Of a stretch of 64,000 nt of DNA, positions 1 to 8,908 are shown one piece after another; the stretch's first letter is position 1, and each line of letters opens with the position of its first letter. Source of the stretch: Hymenobacter actinosclerus. GTDB lineage: Bacteria > Bacteroidota > Bacteroidia > Cytophagales > Hymenobacteraceae. Made by a program: the position numbers and the translations under genes. The stretch covers positions 186,001-250,000 of the forward strand of contig NZ_FOHS01000003.1 of the NCBI RefSeq assembly GCF_900111515.1, in the 5' to 3' direction. The notes under the pieces were generated by a model that saw nothing but the letters and a program-made list of their open reading frames with translations, had not been told where the DNA came from and did not search any database.

Positions 1-39
1 CAAGCTTCAAGCTGATGTTGAACGTCAGCTTGAAGCTTG
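1..39. repeat. Perfect 15-bp inverted repeat overlapping an acyltransferase stop codon
   Basis: Positions 1-15 and 25-39 are exact reverse complements with a 9-nt spacer. The right arm contains the stop codon (25-27) and the last four codons of the minus-strand acyltransferase gene. The spacer region reads CTGATGTTGAACGTCAG (12-28), a core also found in the repeats at 1943-2055 and 45991-46140. It may also act as a terminator, but there is no T-run within view; the window edge cuts off what follows. Confidence 0.75.
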
Positions 40-951
40 CGACTTGTGGCTGGTGGCTTCTCTTTTGTGTTTCCAGCGGCGGTGGCTCCAGAGGTAATCG
101 GGGGGCGTGGCGCGCATGTCGCGCTCCAGCAGGCGGGCGAAGGCCTCGGTAAGCTGGTGCTCTTCGGGTGGCAGCGTGGTCTGGCCGTCGTGCAGCTCGG
201 TGAGGGTGATGCGGTAGTAGCCGCGCCGGACGCGCCGGATGCCCACGAACACGGCCGCGCAGTGCAGCTGGGCGGCCAGCTTATCGGCCCCGGTGTAAAA
301 CGGCGTATCCTGGTGCAGGAAGTTGGTCCAGTACGGGTGGTCTTCGGGGCCGGCGGCCTGGTCGGAGAGCAGGCTGAGGACGCGGCCCCGGCCCCGGTTA
401 CGAATCAGGTTGCGCAGCGTACTGAGCATGGGCACCATTTCGGCCCCCATACGGCTGCGCAGCTTCAGCATAAACGCTTCGAAGAACGGATTGGTCAGCG
501 GCTTATACACGCCCCCGGCCCGACCTGGAAAAACCAGCGCCCCGGTCGTGAGAATCCATTCCCAGTTGCCGGCGTGCGAACCCAGGGCGAGTACCTGCCG
601 GTTTTCGGCCAGAAAACGCTCGATTACCTCGGGGTTTTCAATTACGGCCCGCCGCCGAATCTCGGCCGCCGAAATGGTGCGCAGCTTCAGAATCTCGACG
701 ACCACCTGGGCGAAGTGCCAGTAGAAGCCGCGGGCAATCTGGTCAATCTCGACGGCCGACTTTTCCGGAAACGAGTTGCGCAGGTTCTGCAGCACCACCC
801 GCCGCCGGTAGCGCACCACGTAGGCCATCAGCCAGTACAGCAGCCGCGCCAGGCCATAAAGCACCGTCAGCGGCAGGGTCGAGATGCCCACCAGCAGCCA
901 GTCGAGGGGCCGGAAATACCAGGGATAAGCGGGGGCAGCAGATTGGCTCAT
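25..951 (-). CDS. Lysophospholipid acyltransferase, LpxL/HtrB family
   Basis: 308 residues, the usual length for the family. These inner-membrane enzymes transfer an acyl chain onto a lipid A precursor or related lipid on the cytoplasmic face. An N-terminal hydrophobic anchor spans about residues 17-48, and the catalytic HX4E motif is His126-Glu131 in GSHAGNWEW. A second conserved block, SDQAAGPEDHPYWTNF, lies mid-protein. The start codon at 951 lies 7 nt after the stop of the upstream secreted-protein gene (959-1843), so the two probably share a transcript. The last residues (QASS) are encoded by a repeat arm, so the natural C-terminus may have been extended by repeat insertion. The exact acyl acceptor cannot be told from sequence. 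Confidence 0.88.
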   Translation of the reverse strand: MSQSAAPAYPWYFRPLDWLLVGISTLPLTVLYGLARLLYWLMAYVVRYRRRVVLQNLRNSFPEKSAVEIDQIARGFYWHFAQVVVEILKLRTISAAEIRRRAVIENPEVIERFLAENRQVLALGSHAGNWEWILTTGALVFPGRAGGVYKPLTNPFFEAFMLKLRSRMGAEMVPMLSTLRNLIRNRGRGRVLSLLSDQAAGPEDHPYWTNFLHQDTPFYTGADKLAAQLHCAAVFVGIRRVRRGYYRITLTELHDGQTTLPPEEHQLTEAFARLLERDMRATPPDYLWSHRRWKHKREATSHKSQASS

Positions 952-958
952 CAGTTTC

Positions 959-1843
959 TTAGCGGGGCATTACCGCCCCGGCCGGGGCGTAGTCGGTGGG
1001 GTTGCGCTGTACGGCGGCGGTTTGGGTGGCCAGCACCCGGTTTTTAGCGTCGCGCACTTCCAGCGTGAGGCTATAGCTGCCGGCCGGTACCTTGCTCAGG
1101 TCCAGCTCGCCGGTGAGTACCGTCGGGCGGCCCTCCGCGCCCTGGGCCAGGCCCTTGCCGCTGGCAGCACTGATTTTGCCGGCGGCGGGTTGCAGGCGGT
1201 AGAGAACCACCAGCGGCTGGGCTACGGTGGCGTTGTAGAATTCGGCGTAGAAAAACAGCTTGTCCTGGCCGCGGGCATAGAGGCCACCGGGCGCCCGCGT
1301 CAGGCTCAGGCCCTGGCGGATGAAGTTATTGGCCTCGATGCCCGAGCGGCTGGCCGGCTTGGCCAGCAGCACCATATCGCTCAGCTGGGGCTTGGCGAAC
1401 CCGAACTCCACTACCAGCGGCTGCTCCACAATAACGGTCGAGGCGGCCCGGTTCTGGTCGCGCAGCTGACCGCGCAGGGTGTAGCGGCCGGCGGGCAGCA
1501 GCAGGCGCTTCTGGAAGCTGATGGGGTTTTTGATGGCCGCCGTCGTGTCGCGCAGCACCGGCGGCTTCAGGGTAATGGTTTCCTGGTAGGCGGCCGTGCC
1601 GTCGGGCCGGATGGCTTCAAGCGTAACCAGGGCCGCGGCCTGAAACACCTTTGGGGCCCGCCGCTTATACGTCAGGTGCTGGCCCGACACGGTGGCGTAC
1701 ACCTCCACCACGCCGCCCTTCACCGCCACATCGTCGTTGCGGAAACGGGCCGCGTCGAGCAGCAGCTGGGCGGCGGCCGGAGTGGCCGCCAGGGCCAGCA
1801 GCGGCAGCAGCAGTAGCAGGAAAAGGCGGAGGCGAACGGGCAT
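959..1843 (-). CDS. Secreted protein of unknown function
   Basis: 294 residues beginning MPVRLRLFLLLLLPLLALA, a clear signal peptide cleaved near TPAAAQ. The mature part is beta-rich with alternating hydrophobic strands. From memory it resembles the N-terminal region of Bacteroidota GWxTD-domain proteins, but no GWxTD motif is seen, so function is left open. The same frame stays open upstream to 2473, but that part runs antisense to the WbqC-like gene and through an inverted repeat. ATG 1843 followed directly by the signal peptide is therefore the sensible start. It precedes the acyltransferase by 7 nt, suggesting an envelope-related operon. Confidence 0.75.
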   Translation of the reverse strand: MPVRLRLFLLLLLPLLALAATPAAAQLLLDAARFRNDDVAVKGGVVEVYATVSGQHLTYKRRAPKVFQAAALVTLEAIRPDGTAAYQETITLKPPVLRDTTAAIKNPISFQKRLLLPAGRYTLRGQLRDQNRAASTVIVEQPLVVEFGFAKPQLSDMVLLAKPASRSGIEANNFIRQGLSLTRAPGGLYARGQDKLFFYAEFYNATVAQPLVVLYRLQPAAGKISAASGKGLAQGAEGRPTVLTGELDLSKVPAGSYSLTLEVRDAKNRVLATQTAAVQRNPTDYAPAGAVMPR

Positions 1844-1942
1844 TATGTCAGTTTGGCGGTACGGGCGGCGAAGTTGGCAGTGGCTTTGCAGCAGGCAAAA
1901 TTGCGACTTTTCTGATTGGCAGCTAAGAGCATTGCTGACAAC

Positions 1943-2055
1943 AGAACGATGCAGAGACGCATAGTTGCGTCTCGTCGTTGCTGACGTTGAACGACAGCAC
2001 CCCACCTTCAACCTCAGCAACGACGAGACGCAACTATGCGTCTCTGCATCGTTCT
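1943..2055. repeat. Long inverted repeat, 49-bp arms, REP/BIME-like
   Basis: Arms 1943-1991 and 2007-2055 match at 48 of 49 positions around a 15-nt spacer. Each arm contains its own hairpin, GAGACGCA-TAGT-TGCGTCTC, so the unit is two REP-like hairpins facing each other. The arms also carry the core GCTGANGTTGAA shared with other repeats in the window. It lies between two divergent genes and ends 4 nt before the ATG of the WbqC-like gene. Confidence 0.85.
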
Positions 2056-2059
2056 TTCT

Positions 2060-2707
2060 ATGCCCGACGTCCTCTTCGAAACCCAGTACCACCCGCCTAT
2101 TGCCTTCTTCGCCGCGCTGGTCGGAGCCGAGGCGCTGTGGGTGGAGGCCCACGACCACTACCGCAAGCAGACCTACCGCAACCGCTGCCTCATCCTCACG
2201 GCCCAGGGCGTAAAACCGCTTACCGTGCCCGTTATCGACGGCAACCGCAGCGAGAAGGTGCTCAGCTCGCTTATCGAAATCGACTACCGCCAGAACTGGC
2301 GGCACCAGCACCTGCATACGCTGCAAACCGCCTACGGGGGCACGCCGTATTTTGAGTACTACATCGACTACCTGCGCGACATCTACCAGCAGAAACCCAC
2401 CCGCCTCTTCGACCTGAACCTCCAGCTTCTGCACTTCTACTGCCGCTGCCTGCGCCTGCGCCTGCCCATCCACCTCACCACCGATTACCAGCCCGCCGGA
2501 ACTATAGCCGCGCTACCCGATCCGGCCGGCCCACTGCTCGATCTGCGCGACTCGCTTTCGCCCAAACACCCCACGCGGCCGGCCCAACCTGACAGAGCGT
2601 CGGTACCGGCTTACGGGCAGCATTTTGGTAAAGATTTTGCACCCGGACTCAGCATCTTAGACCTGCTTTTTATGCAGGGTCCGGCCGCCGGCAGTTTTCT
2701 TGCGTAG
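2060..2707 (+). CDS. WbqC-like family protein
   Basis: 215 residues matching the WbqC-like family (proteins often found near surface polysaccharide genes; activity not established). Typical features are the early FETQYHPPIAFFAAL segment, EAHDHYRKQTYRNR, and the central YGGTPYFEYYIDYL block. ATG 2060 is chosen because the only upstream in-frame ATG (2036) lies inside the right arm of the inverted repeat and would add repeat-encoded residues. The gene is divergent from the secreted-protein operon. The repeat ends 4 nt before the start, so the ribosome would have to load on or beside a hairpin. Confidence 0.8.
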   Translation: MPDVLFETQYHPPIAFFAALVGAEALWVEAHDHYRKQTYRNRCLILTAQGVKPLTVPVIDGNRSEKVLSSLIEIDYRQNWRHQHLHTLQTAYGGTPYFEYYIDYLRDIYQQKPTRLFDLNLQLLHFYCRCLRLRLPIHLTTDYQPAGTIAALPDPAGPLLDLRDSLSPKHPTRPAQPDRASVPAYGQHFGKDFAPGLSILDLLFMQGPAAGSFLA

Positions 2708-2826
2708 TGCCTACCAGCGCCCGAACCAACGCCCGACTCAAGCTGTTTCAGTTTATATCGGCCACCTCTGCTCCGTGAACCATCTTTATTGGGCAGCAAT
2801 CCGTTTTTCTTTTCTACCTTATCTGC

Positions 2827-5448
2827 ATGGAAGCTAAATTCTCAAACAGAGTCAAGGAGGTCATCTCCCTGAGCCGGGAAGAGGCCATCCGGCTGGGGCA
2901 CGACTATATCGGAACCGAACACCTGCTGCTGGGCATGATCCGCGAGGGTGAAGGTACCGCTTTGGGCTTGCTCAAAAAGCTGGGTGTCTCCGTCGAGGAG
3001 CTGAAATATGCTTTGGAGCAGGCCACCCGCAACACGGCCACCCAGGGCACCAGCATCACCGGCTCGATTCCCCTGACCAAACAGACCGAAAAGGTCCTCA
3101 AGATCACCTATCTGGAGGCCAAAATCTTCAAGAGCGAAATTATCGGTACTGAGCACCTGCTGCTTTCGATTCTGCGCGATGAAGACAACATTTCGTCCCA
3201 AATTCTGAGCAAATTCAACGTGAACTACGAATCTGTGCGCGACTCGCTCGACTACCACGGTAACACGGCGAACAACCCCACCTCCGGCCCCGAAGCCGAC
3301 GACGACGACAACGACCGCCTCTTTGGGGGCGGCGGCGCCGGCCGCGGCGGCGCGGGTGCCACGCCCAAAAAGGGCAACGACAAGTCGCGTACCCCGGTGC
3401 TCGACAACTTCGGCCGCGACCTGACCAAGATGGCCGAGGACGACAAGCTCGACCCCATCGTGGGCCGCGAGAAGGAAATTGAGCGCGTGGCCCAGATCCT
3501 GAGCCGCCGCAAAAAGAACAACCCCATCCTCATCGGCGAGCCCGGCGTGGGCAAAACGGCCATTGCCGAGGGCCTGGCCCTGCGCATTGTGCAGAAAAAG
3601 GTGTCGCGGGTGCTGTTCGGCAAGCGCGTGGTTACGCTCGATTTGGCTTCGCTGGTGGCCGGCACCAAGTACCGGGGCCAGTTCGAGGAGCGCATGAAGG
3701 CTGTGATGAACGAGCTGGAGAAGTCGCCCGACGTGATTCTGTTCATCGATGAGCTGCACACGATTGTGGGCGCCGGCGGGGCTTCGGGCTCGCTTGATGC
3801 CAGCAACATGTTCAAGCCGGCTTTGTCGCGCGGCGAGATTCAGTGCATCGGTGCTACCACGCTCGACGAGTACCGCCAGTACATCGAGAAGGACGGCGCG
3901 CTGGCCCGGCGTTTCCAGATGGTGATGGTGGACCCCACCACGCCCGAGGAGACGGTGGAAATCCTCAACAACATCAAGGACAAGTACCAGGACCACCACC
4001 ACGTAGTGTACACCGACAAGGCCATTGAGGCCTGCGTGAAGCTGTCGGACCGCTACATGAGCGACCGGTTCCTGCCCGACAAGGCCATCGACATTCTCGA
4101 TGAGGCCGGTGCCCGCGTGCACATCAACAACATCGTGGTGCCCGAGGATATTCTCAAGCTCGAAGAGCAGATTGAGAACATCAAGGGCGAGAAAAACCGC
4201 GTGGTGAAAAGCCAAAAGTACGAGGAGGCCGCCAAGCTCCGCGACACGGAAAAGAAGCTCATCGACCAGCTCGACACTGCCAAGAAGGATTGGGAGGAAG
4301 AGACCAAGAAGAAGCGCTACACCGTGAAGGAGGAGAACGTGGCCGAGGTGATTGCCATGATGACCGGCATTCCCGTCTCGCGCGTGGCCCAGAAGGAAAG
4401 CGCCAAGCTGCTCAACATGGGCGAGGAGCTCAAGGGCAAGGTGATTGGCCAGGACAAGGCCATTCAGCAGCTCGTAAAAGCCATCCAGCGCACCCGCGTA
4501 GGCCTCAAGGACCCCAAGAAGCCCATCGGCTCCTTCGTGTTCCTCGGCCCGACCGGCGTGGGCAAGACGGAGCTGGCCAAGGTGCTGGCTACGTATCTCT
4601 TCGACAAGGAAGATTCGCTCGTGCGAATTGACATGTCGGAGTACATGGAGAAGTTTAGCATCTCGCGCCTGGTAGGCGCGCCTCCCGGCTACGTGGGCTA
4701 CGAAGAGGGTGGCCAGCTGACGGAGAAAATCCGCCGCAAGCCCTACTCGGTGATTCTGCTCGACGAAATCGAGAAGGCCCACCCCGACGTGTACAACATC
4801 CTGCTCCAGGTGCTGGACGACGGCATTCTCACCGACGGCCTCGGCCGCAAGGTGGACTTCCGTAACACCATCATCATCATGACCTCCAACATCGGAGCCC
4901 GTGACTTGCAGGACTTCGGCGCCGGTATCGGCTTCGGCACCAAGTCGCGGCAGGACAACATGGACGAGCTGACCAAGGGCACCATCACCAACGCCCTGAA
5001 GAAGACCTTCTCGCCCGAGTTCCTGAACCGCTTGGATGATGTAGTGGTCTTCAACTCGCTGGAGAAGAAGGATATTCACAAGATTATCGACATCAGCCTC
5101 AGCAAGCTGCTCAGCCGTATCCAGACGCTGGGCTACAAAGTAGAGCTGACCGAGGCCGCCAAGGACTTCGTGGCCGAGAAGGGCTACGACCCCAAGTACG
5201 GCGCGCGGCCGCTCAACCGGGCCATCCAGAAGTACATCGAAGACCCGATTGCCGAGGAAATTCTGAAGGCCGAGGTTGCCCAGGGCGACGTTATCACCGC
5301 CGACTACACCGAAGGTGCGGAGGAACTCAGCTTCTCGACCAGCAAGGGCGACGGCGTAGCACTCCCCCAGGCCAGCGACGAGCGGCCCGAAGAAGCCCCC
5401 GAAGCCTCCGACGAGGAGCCCACCGACTCGAAGAGCAAGGGTGAGTAA
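2827..5448 (+). CDS. clpC: ATP-dependent Clp protease ATPase subunit ClpC
   Basis: 873-residue Hsp100 unfoldase that feeds substrates to ClpP in the cytoplasm. Order: two Clp-N repeats (about 1-145), an acidic and glycine-rich linker (about 155-185), AAA-1 with Walker A GEPGVGKT near 237, a UVR-type coiled segment ([18 protein letters not shown]) in the middle, AAA-2 with Walker A GPTGVGKT near 574, and a ClpB D2-type small domain. The C-terminal tail is acidic and serine-rich (residues about 835-873). No clpP or mcsA/mcsB is nearby. A strong terminator follows at 5470-5507. Confidence 0.97.
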   Translation: MEAKFSNRVKEVISLSREEAIRLGHDYIGTEHLLLGMIREGEGTALGLLKKLGVSVEELKYALEQATRNTATQGTSITGSIPLTKQTEKVLKITYLEAKIFKSEIIGTEHLLLSILRDEDNISSQILSKFNVNYESVRDSLDYHGNTANNPTSGPEADDDDNDRLFGGGGAGRGGAGATPKKGNDKSRTPVLDNFGRDLTKMAEDDKLDPIVGREKEIERVAQILSRRKKNNPILIGEPGVGKTAIAEGLALRIVQKKVSRVLFGKRVVTLDLASLVAGTKYRGQFEERMKAVMNELEKSPDVILFIDELHTIVGAGGASGSLDASNMFKPALSRGEIQCIGATTLDEYRQYIEKDGALARRFQMVMVDPTTPEETVEILNNIKDKYQDHHHVVYTDKAIEACVKLSDRYMSDRFLPDKAIDILDEAGARVHINNIVVPEDILKLEEQIENIKGEKNRVVKSQKYEEAAKLRDTEKKLIDQLDTAKKDWEEETKKKRYTVKEENVAEVIAMMTGIPVSRVAQKESAKLLNMGEELKGKVIGQDKAIQQLVKAIQRTRVGLKDPKKPIGSFVFLGPTGVGKTELAKVLATYLFDKEDSLVRIDMSEYMEKFSISRLVGAPPGYVGYEEGGQLTEKIRRKPYSVILLDEIEKAHPDVYNILLQVLDDGILTDGLGRKVDFRNTIIIMTSNIGARDLQDFGAGIGFGTKSRQDNMDELTKGTITNALKKTFSPEFLNRLDDVVVFNSLEKKDIHKIIDISLSKLLSRIQTLGYKVELTEAAKDFVAEKGYDPKYGARPLNRAIQKYIEDPIAEEILKAEVAQGDVITADYTEGAEELSFSTSKGDGVALPQASDERPEEAPEASDEEPTDSKSKGE

Positions 5449-5469
5449 GTAGATTCGGTTTATAAGTAG

Positions 5470-5507
5470 AACGGCCGGCTCCTACTGTGGGGGCCGGCCG
5501 TTTTTTG
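5470..5507 (+). terminator. Rho-independent terminator of clpC
   Basis: Stem ACGGCCGGC (5471-5479) pairs with GCCGGCCGT (5493-5501) and is followed by a T6 run. Confidence 0.9.
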
Positions 5508-5543
5508 TGGCTATATTCAACGCAGCTTTAATTGAAGGTATAC

Positions 5544-5927
5544 ATGAGGCTAATTCTACTGCTGTTTATGTTACTGCCGCTTGCACTGTTTATTCAGTGC
5601 TCTACTCCGGAATATCCCTATGATCCTAAACTAATTACTACGCAAACTGAAATCAATTTTGCTCTTACTGCAAATAGAGGGATTTTGTCAACTGATGGAA
5701 CTGTGTATTTTGTTTCTGATTCCGACCCATCTACAATTGTTGCTTACGGTAACGACACAGTATTGTGGCAAATAAACGTGTCCCGTGAATGTGGGCCCGA
5801 TATTTTTAATCAGGCTGTGCGCTATATCAAGCTCACTCCTGGCAACTTAGAGGTTGTATTTAGCAAGCATAGCTTCTTAACTATTGCACGTAACACCGGA
5901 CAGGTAACTTGCCAAGGGAGAGACTAA
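5544..5927 (+). CDS. Small putative lipoprotein, paralog of the 11987-12415 product
   Basis: 127 residues from ATG 5544 (a TTG at 5532 is also in frame). The N-terminus is a lipoprotein-type signal ending LALFIQC, so Cys is expected to be lipidated. The remainder has the pattern DGTVYFVSD, then TIVAYGNDTVLWQINVS, then a region ending ARNTGQVTC. The same pattern occurs in the product at 11987-12415 (DGVVYWLSAD, TITAYQGKKTLWAANV, ELDRQSGKV), which suggests one or two beta-propeller-like blades. The gene is visibly AT-richer than clpC and the efflux genes beside it, a possible sign of different ancestry. Function unknown. Confidence 0.75.
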   Translation: MRLILLLFMLLPLALFIQCSTPEYPYDPKLITTQTEINFALTANRGILSTDGTVYFVSDSDPSTIVAYGNDTVLWQINVSRECGPDIFNQAVRYIKLTPGNLEVVFSKHSFLTIARNTGQVTCQGRD

Positions 5928-6032
5928 TCTTTTTACGGGAGTATATACGCACCCGAATCCGGGGCCAGCCCTTTTGACCTCAAGCTGCCCCTATCGCATC
6001 ACCAGCCACCAAAGCAGCCAGCTGTTACACAA

Positions 6033-6108
6033 GCTTCCGGTAGCGGCACTAAAAACGGCCGGCCCCCAAAATAGGGAGCCGGCCGTTTTTAGTGCCGCTA
6101 CCGGAAGC
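6033..6108. terminator. Bidirectional terminator with a perfect 31-bp stem
   Basis: Arms 6033-6063 and 6078-6108 are exact reverse complements, with a core AAAAACGGCCGGC/GCCGGCCGTTTTT. It sits between the convergent lipoprotein gene and MFS gene and can serve both. The stem is much longer than a terminator needs. Confidence 0.85.
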
Positions 6109-6137
6109 CTCGCCCTAAACTGCCGGGCGGGGGTGGC

Positions 6138-7688
6138 TTAGGCTCTTGCAAACCGGTAGCCTCGCAGGCTGTTGCCGCGAATCATTTTGCGGAAGAACAC
6201 GACCCGACGGTAGTTGAACTGGCCGTAGTGGTGGGTGAGCACGAAGAGGGCAATCGGGAAGAAGAGCAGGCACAGGCAGCCCAGCACCACTTTGCTCGAC
6301 GCCATCAGCGCGTTTAGTTGCAGGGTTTGGTACAGGCCGCTGCCGGCCATGACGCCCGCATCGAGGGTGCCGGCCAGGTCGCTGAGGCTTTGCCACTGTC
6401 CGGCGTAGTTGGCCCAGCCGAACAGGGCGCTGGCCAGGGCGGTAGCGAAGAACGTGCGCACCATCAGCAGAATGGCCGTAATGCCCAGGCTCTGCTCGGG
6501 AGTCATGTTGACGGCGGCGTAGTACCAGACCACGATGAAAAGCAGGCCCATGCCCAGCCCTTTCAGGAACATGGGGAAGTAGAGGTACTCGATGTTTAGT
6601 TGCGGCTGAATGAGGAAGTACAGGCAGGCCGAATGCAGGAAGAAGGCGAAAAACCCGAGCAGGACGACGAATTTCAGGTTCAGGTTGTTCTTGAAGCCGA
6701 AGAAGGCCACGACGCCCGCCAGCAGAATACCCGGAATCATCCACAGGTTCAGCTGGGCGTTAATCAGGTTGCTGTAGCCCAGCACGCCCATCGAATACTG
6801 CACGTAGATGCCCGAGCTGGCCAGGTAGATGCCCACAAACAGCAGCAGCACCAGGCTGTGCCACACGTGCTCCCGCTTGAAAAACAGGTCGAACTGAATC
6901 AGCTTGCGCTTTAAAAACCGTTGCCGGATAACCGTGAGAGCCAGAAAAACCACGCCCGCCGCCAGGCTCAGCGGCACGTAGGCCGCCTGGAACCAACCCT
7001 GCTGCCGCATGAAGCTCAGGCCGTAGTTGAAAGCCATGGCCGAGGTGGCCAGTAGCAGCAGCGAAAGCCAGTCGACCTGGTAGAGGGGCATTTTGCGGGC
7101 GAACCGCTGGTTGTGCTGGAAAATGAGGCCCAGCGCGGCCACCCCGAGCATCAGGGCCGCCATGAGCAGGTAAGGGGCCTGGTAGCTGGTGTTGGCAATG
7201 AGGTCGGCGAACAGGTAGCCGGTTACCTGGCTGACGACGATGATGATGGGGTAAAACAACGAGTAGAACCGGCCCCGCTCGCCCTGGGGCGACAGAATGA
7301 ACAGCACTGGCAGAATCATTTCCATCAGCCCGAACATCTTGAAGAAGCCAATGAGCAGGCTCCCGAAAATCAGCACGTGCGGGTTGTCGGTGGTGCCGTT
7401 CATGAGCAGCAGCAGCGCCACAATGATGGACGTGCCCACCAGGATTTCCTTGGAGCGGAACCGCACCTTCACCCGCATAATGATGCTCAGCGCCAGCCCC
7501 ATGCCGATGGTGCCGGCGTTGTTGGCCGCCGCAATGTAGTCGGCATACACCCCCAGCGCGCCGGAAATATCGGTGATGTTGGTCGTGTATACGCCGCTGA
7601 CCACGGCCAGCGGCGGGAGCATGAAGATGATGAGCAGCAACATCAGGGGCTTGGGCACCCAGGTTGCAAAAGGTCCTTGGTTGTACAT
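6138..7688 (-). CDS. MFS drug efflux transporter, DHA2/EmrB-like
   Basis: 516 residues with about 14 hydrophobic segments, as in the 14-TM DHA2 family. It should export toxic compounds by proton antiport across the inner membrane, coupled to the periplasmic adaptor and outer-membrane channel encoded upstream. The start (7688) is 6 nt after the adaptor stop (7695), so this is the last gene of the araC-tolC-hlyD-mfs array. The C-terminus is basic (FFRKMIRGNSLRGYRFARA). The substrate is not deducible. Confidence 0.88.
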   Translation of the reverse strand: MYNQGPFATWVPKPLMLLLIIFMLPPLAVVSGVYTTNITDISGALGVYADYIAAANNAGTIGMGLALSIIMRVKVRFRSKEILVGTSIIVALLLLMNGTTDNPHVLIFGSLLIGFFKMFGLMEMILPVLFILSPQGERGRFYSLFYPIIIVVSQVTGYLFADLIANTSYQAPYLLMAALMLGVAALGLIFQHNQRFARKMPLYQVDWLSLLLLATSAMAFNYGLSFMRQQGWFQAAYVPLSLAAGVVFLALTVIRQRFLKRKLIQFDLFFKREHVWHSLVLLLFVGIYLASSGIYVQYSMGVLGYSNLINAQLNLWMIPGILLAGVVAFFGFKNNLNLKFVVLLGFFAFFLHSACLYFLIQPQLNIEYLYFPMFLKGLGMGLLFIVVWYYAAVNMTPEQSLGITAILLMVRTFFATALASALFGWANYAGQWQSLSDLAGTLDAGVMAGSGLYQTLQLNALMASSKVVLGCLCLLFFPIALFVLTHHYGQFNYRRVVFFRKMIRGNSLRGYRFARA

Positions 7689-7694
7689 GGTGGT

Positions 7695-8861
7695 TTATTG
7701 GAGCGTAACCTGCACGTTCATGCCGGCGCGGAGCAGTTCCAGGTCGGCGGGCTGGTTGCGGCCGGTGAATTCGATGCGCACCGGAATCCGCTGCTGCACC
7801 TTCACGAAGTTGCCGGTCGAGTTATCCACCGGAATGGCGGCGTACTTGGCGCCCGTCGCGCCCGAAATGGCGGTGATTTTGCCTTCGAACTCCTGGCCAC
7901 CCAGCGCATCAACCCGGATAAGCGTGGGGCCGCCCAGCCGCACGTTGGCCAGCTGGTTTTCGCGGTAGTTGGCCGACACCCAGATGTTGCTGATATCCAC
8001 GATAGTAGCCACCGGCTGGCTGGGGCTCAGCAGCTGGCCCACGTTCACCGTCCGGCGGCCCATAATGCCATCGTGCGGGGCCGTAACCACCGTGTAGCTC
8101 AGGTTGAGCCGGGCCATTTCCAGCGCGTTTTCGGTGCGCTTGATTTCGGCGTCGTTCAGGCCCAGCCGGGCCTGCACTTCGTTTACCGTCAATGAGCTGG
8201 AACTGCCGTTGTTGGCCACGGCCCGGAACTGGGCCTGGGCGGCCTCCAGCTGGGCTTTGCTGGCGTCGTACTCGGCCTTCACCTGGTCGAACTGCTGGTG
8301 GGTTACTGCCTCGTCGCGGAGCAGGTTCTGGTAGCGGCGGAAGTTCTGCTCGGTGTTCCAGAACCGGGCCTTGGCGGCGGCCATGCCGGCCTTGGCAGCG
8401 GCCGTGTTGGCCGAAGCCGTTGAGACGTTGTTGGAAACCGTGCGCACCGACTGGCGGGTGGCGTTTTTGGAAGCCAGCGCGGCCTGGTAGGCGGCTTCGG
8501 CCTGGCCCAGCTGGGTTTGCAGCTCCCGCCCATCCAGCACCAGCAGCGTGTCGCCTTTCTTCACCCGCTGGTGCTCAATAAACCGGATTTCCTTGATGTA
8601 GGCCGATACCCGGGTATTGATGGGGTTGATGTAGGACTCGACCTGGGCCGAGTTGGTGTACTTGTCGTTGCCCACGTTGTAGTAGGCGGTGGTTACCCAG
8701 TAGAGGCCGCCCAGCACCAGGGCCAGCACCAGCCAGTTCACCAGGTTCAGGCCCGATTTCTTCTTGGCTACAGTTTTTTTGGGCGGCTGCCGGGGCTCCG
8801 GCGACTGCACGGCGGCAGTTTCTTCGATAAGGTCGGTTTGGGTTTTTATGTCCGTTGCCAT
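7695..8861 (-). CDS. HlyD-family membrane fusion protein, EmrA-like
   Basis: 388 residues. A proline/lysine-rich cytosolic stretch precedes one TM helix (about 38-58, WLVLALVLGGLYWV). A biotinyl-lipoyl-like half follows (VSAYIKEIRFIEHQRVKKGD), then a long alpha-helical hairpin rich in Ala and Gln (about 115-215), the second lipoyl half (APHDGIMGRRTVNVGQLLSP) and a beta-barrel. This is the periplasmic adaptor linking the MFS pump to the TolC-like channel. Gap to the tolC-like gene is 47 nt and to the MFS gene 6 nt. Confidence 0.92.
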   Translation of the reverse strand: MATDIKTQTDLIEETAAVQSPEPRQPPKKTVAKKKSGLNLVNWLVLALVLGGLYWVTTAYYNVGNDKYTNSAQVESYINPINTRVSAYIKEIRFIEHQRVKKGDTLLVLDGRELQTQLGQAEAAYQAALASKNATRQSVRTVSNNVSTASANTAAAKAGMAAAKARFWNTEQNFRRYQNLLRDEAVTHQQFDQVKAEYDASKAQLEAAQAQFRAVANNGSSSSLTVNEVQARLGLNDAEIKRTENALEMARLNLSYTVVTAPHDGIMGRRTVNVGQLLSPSQPVATIVDISNIWVSANYRENQLANVRLGGPTLIRVDALGGQEFEGKITAISGATGAKYAAIPVDNSTGNFVKVQQRIPVRIEFTGRNQPADLELLRAGMNVQVTLQ

Positions 8862-8908
8862 GGCAGGTAGGGGTAGCGTTGGTGGAGGGAGAGTAGCGCG
8901 GGCAATTA

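Noticed and set aside
1844..2473. Upstream extension of the secreted protein gene to 2473
   Set aside because: It would run through the inverted repeat and antisense to the WbqC-like gene, and bury a perfect signal peptide in the middle.
2842..5079. 745-codon open frame on the minus strand opposite clpC
   Set aside because: Long antisense frame caused by GC-rich codon bias; composition is His/Leu/Val-rich without family-like sequence, and clpC is certain.
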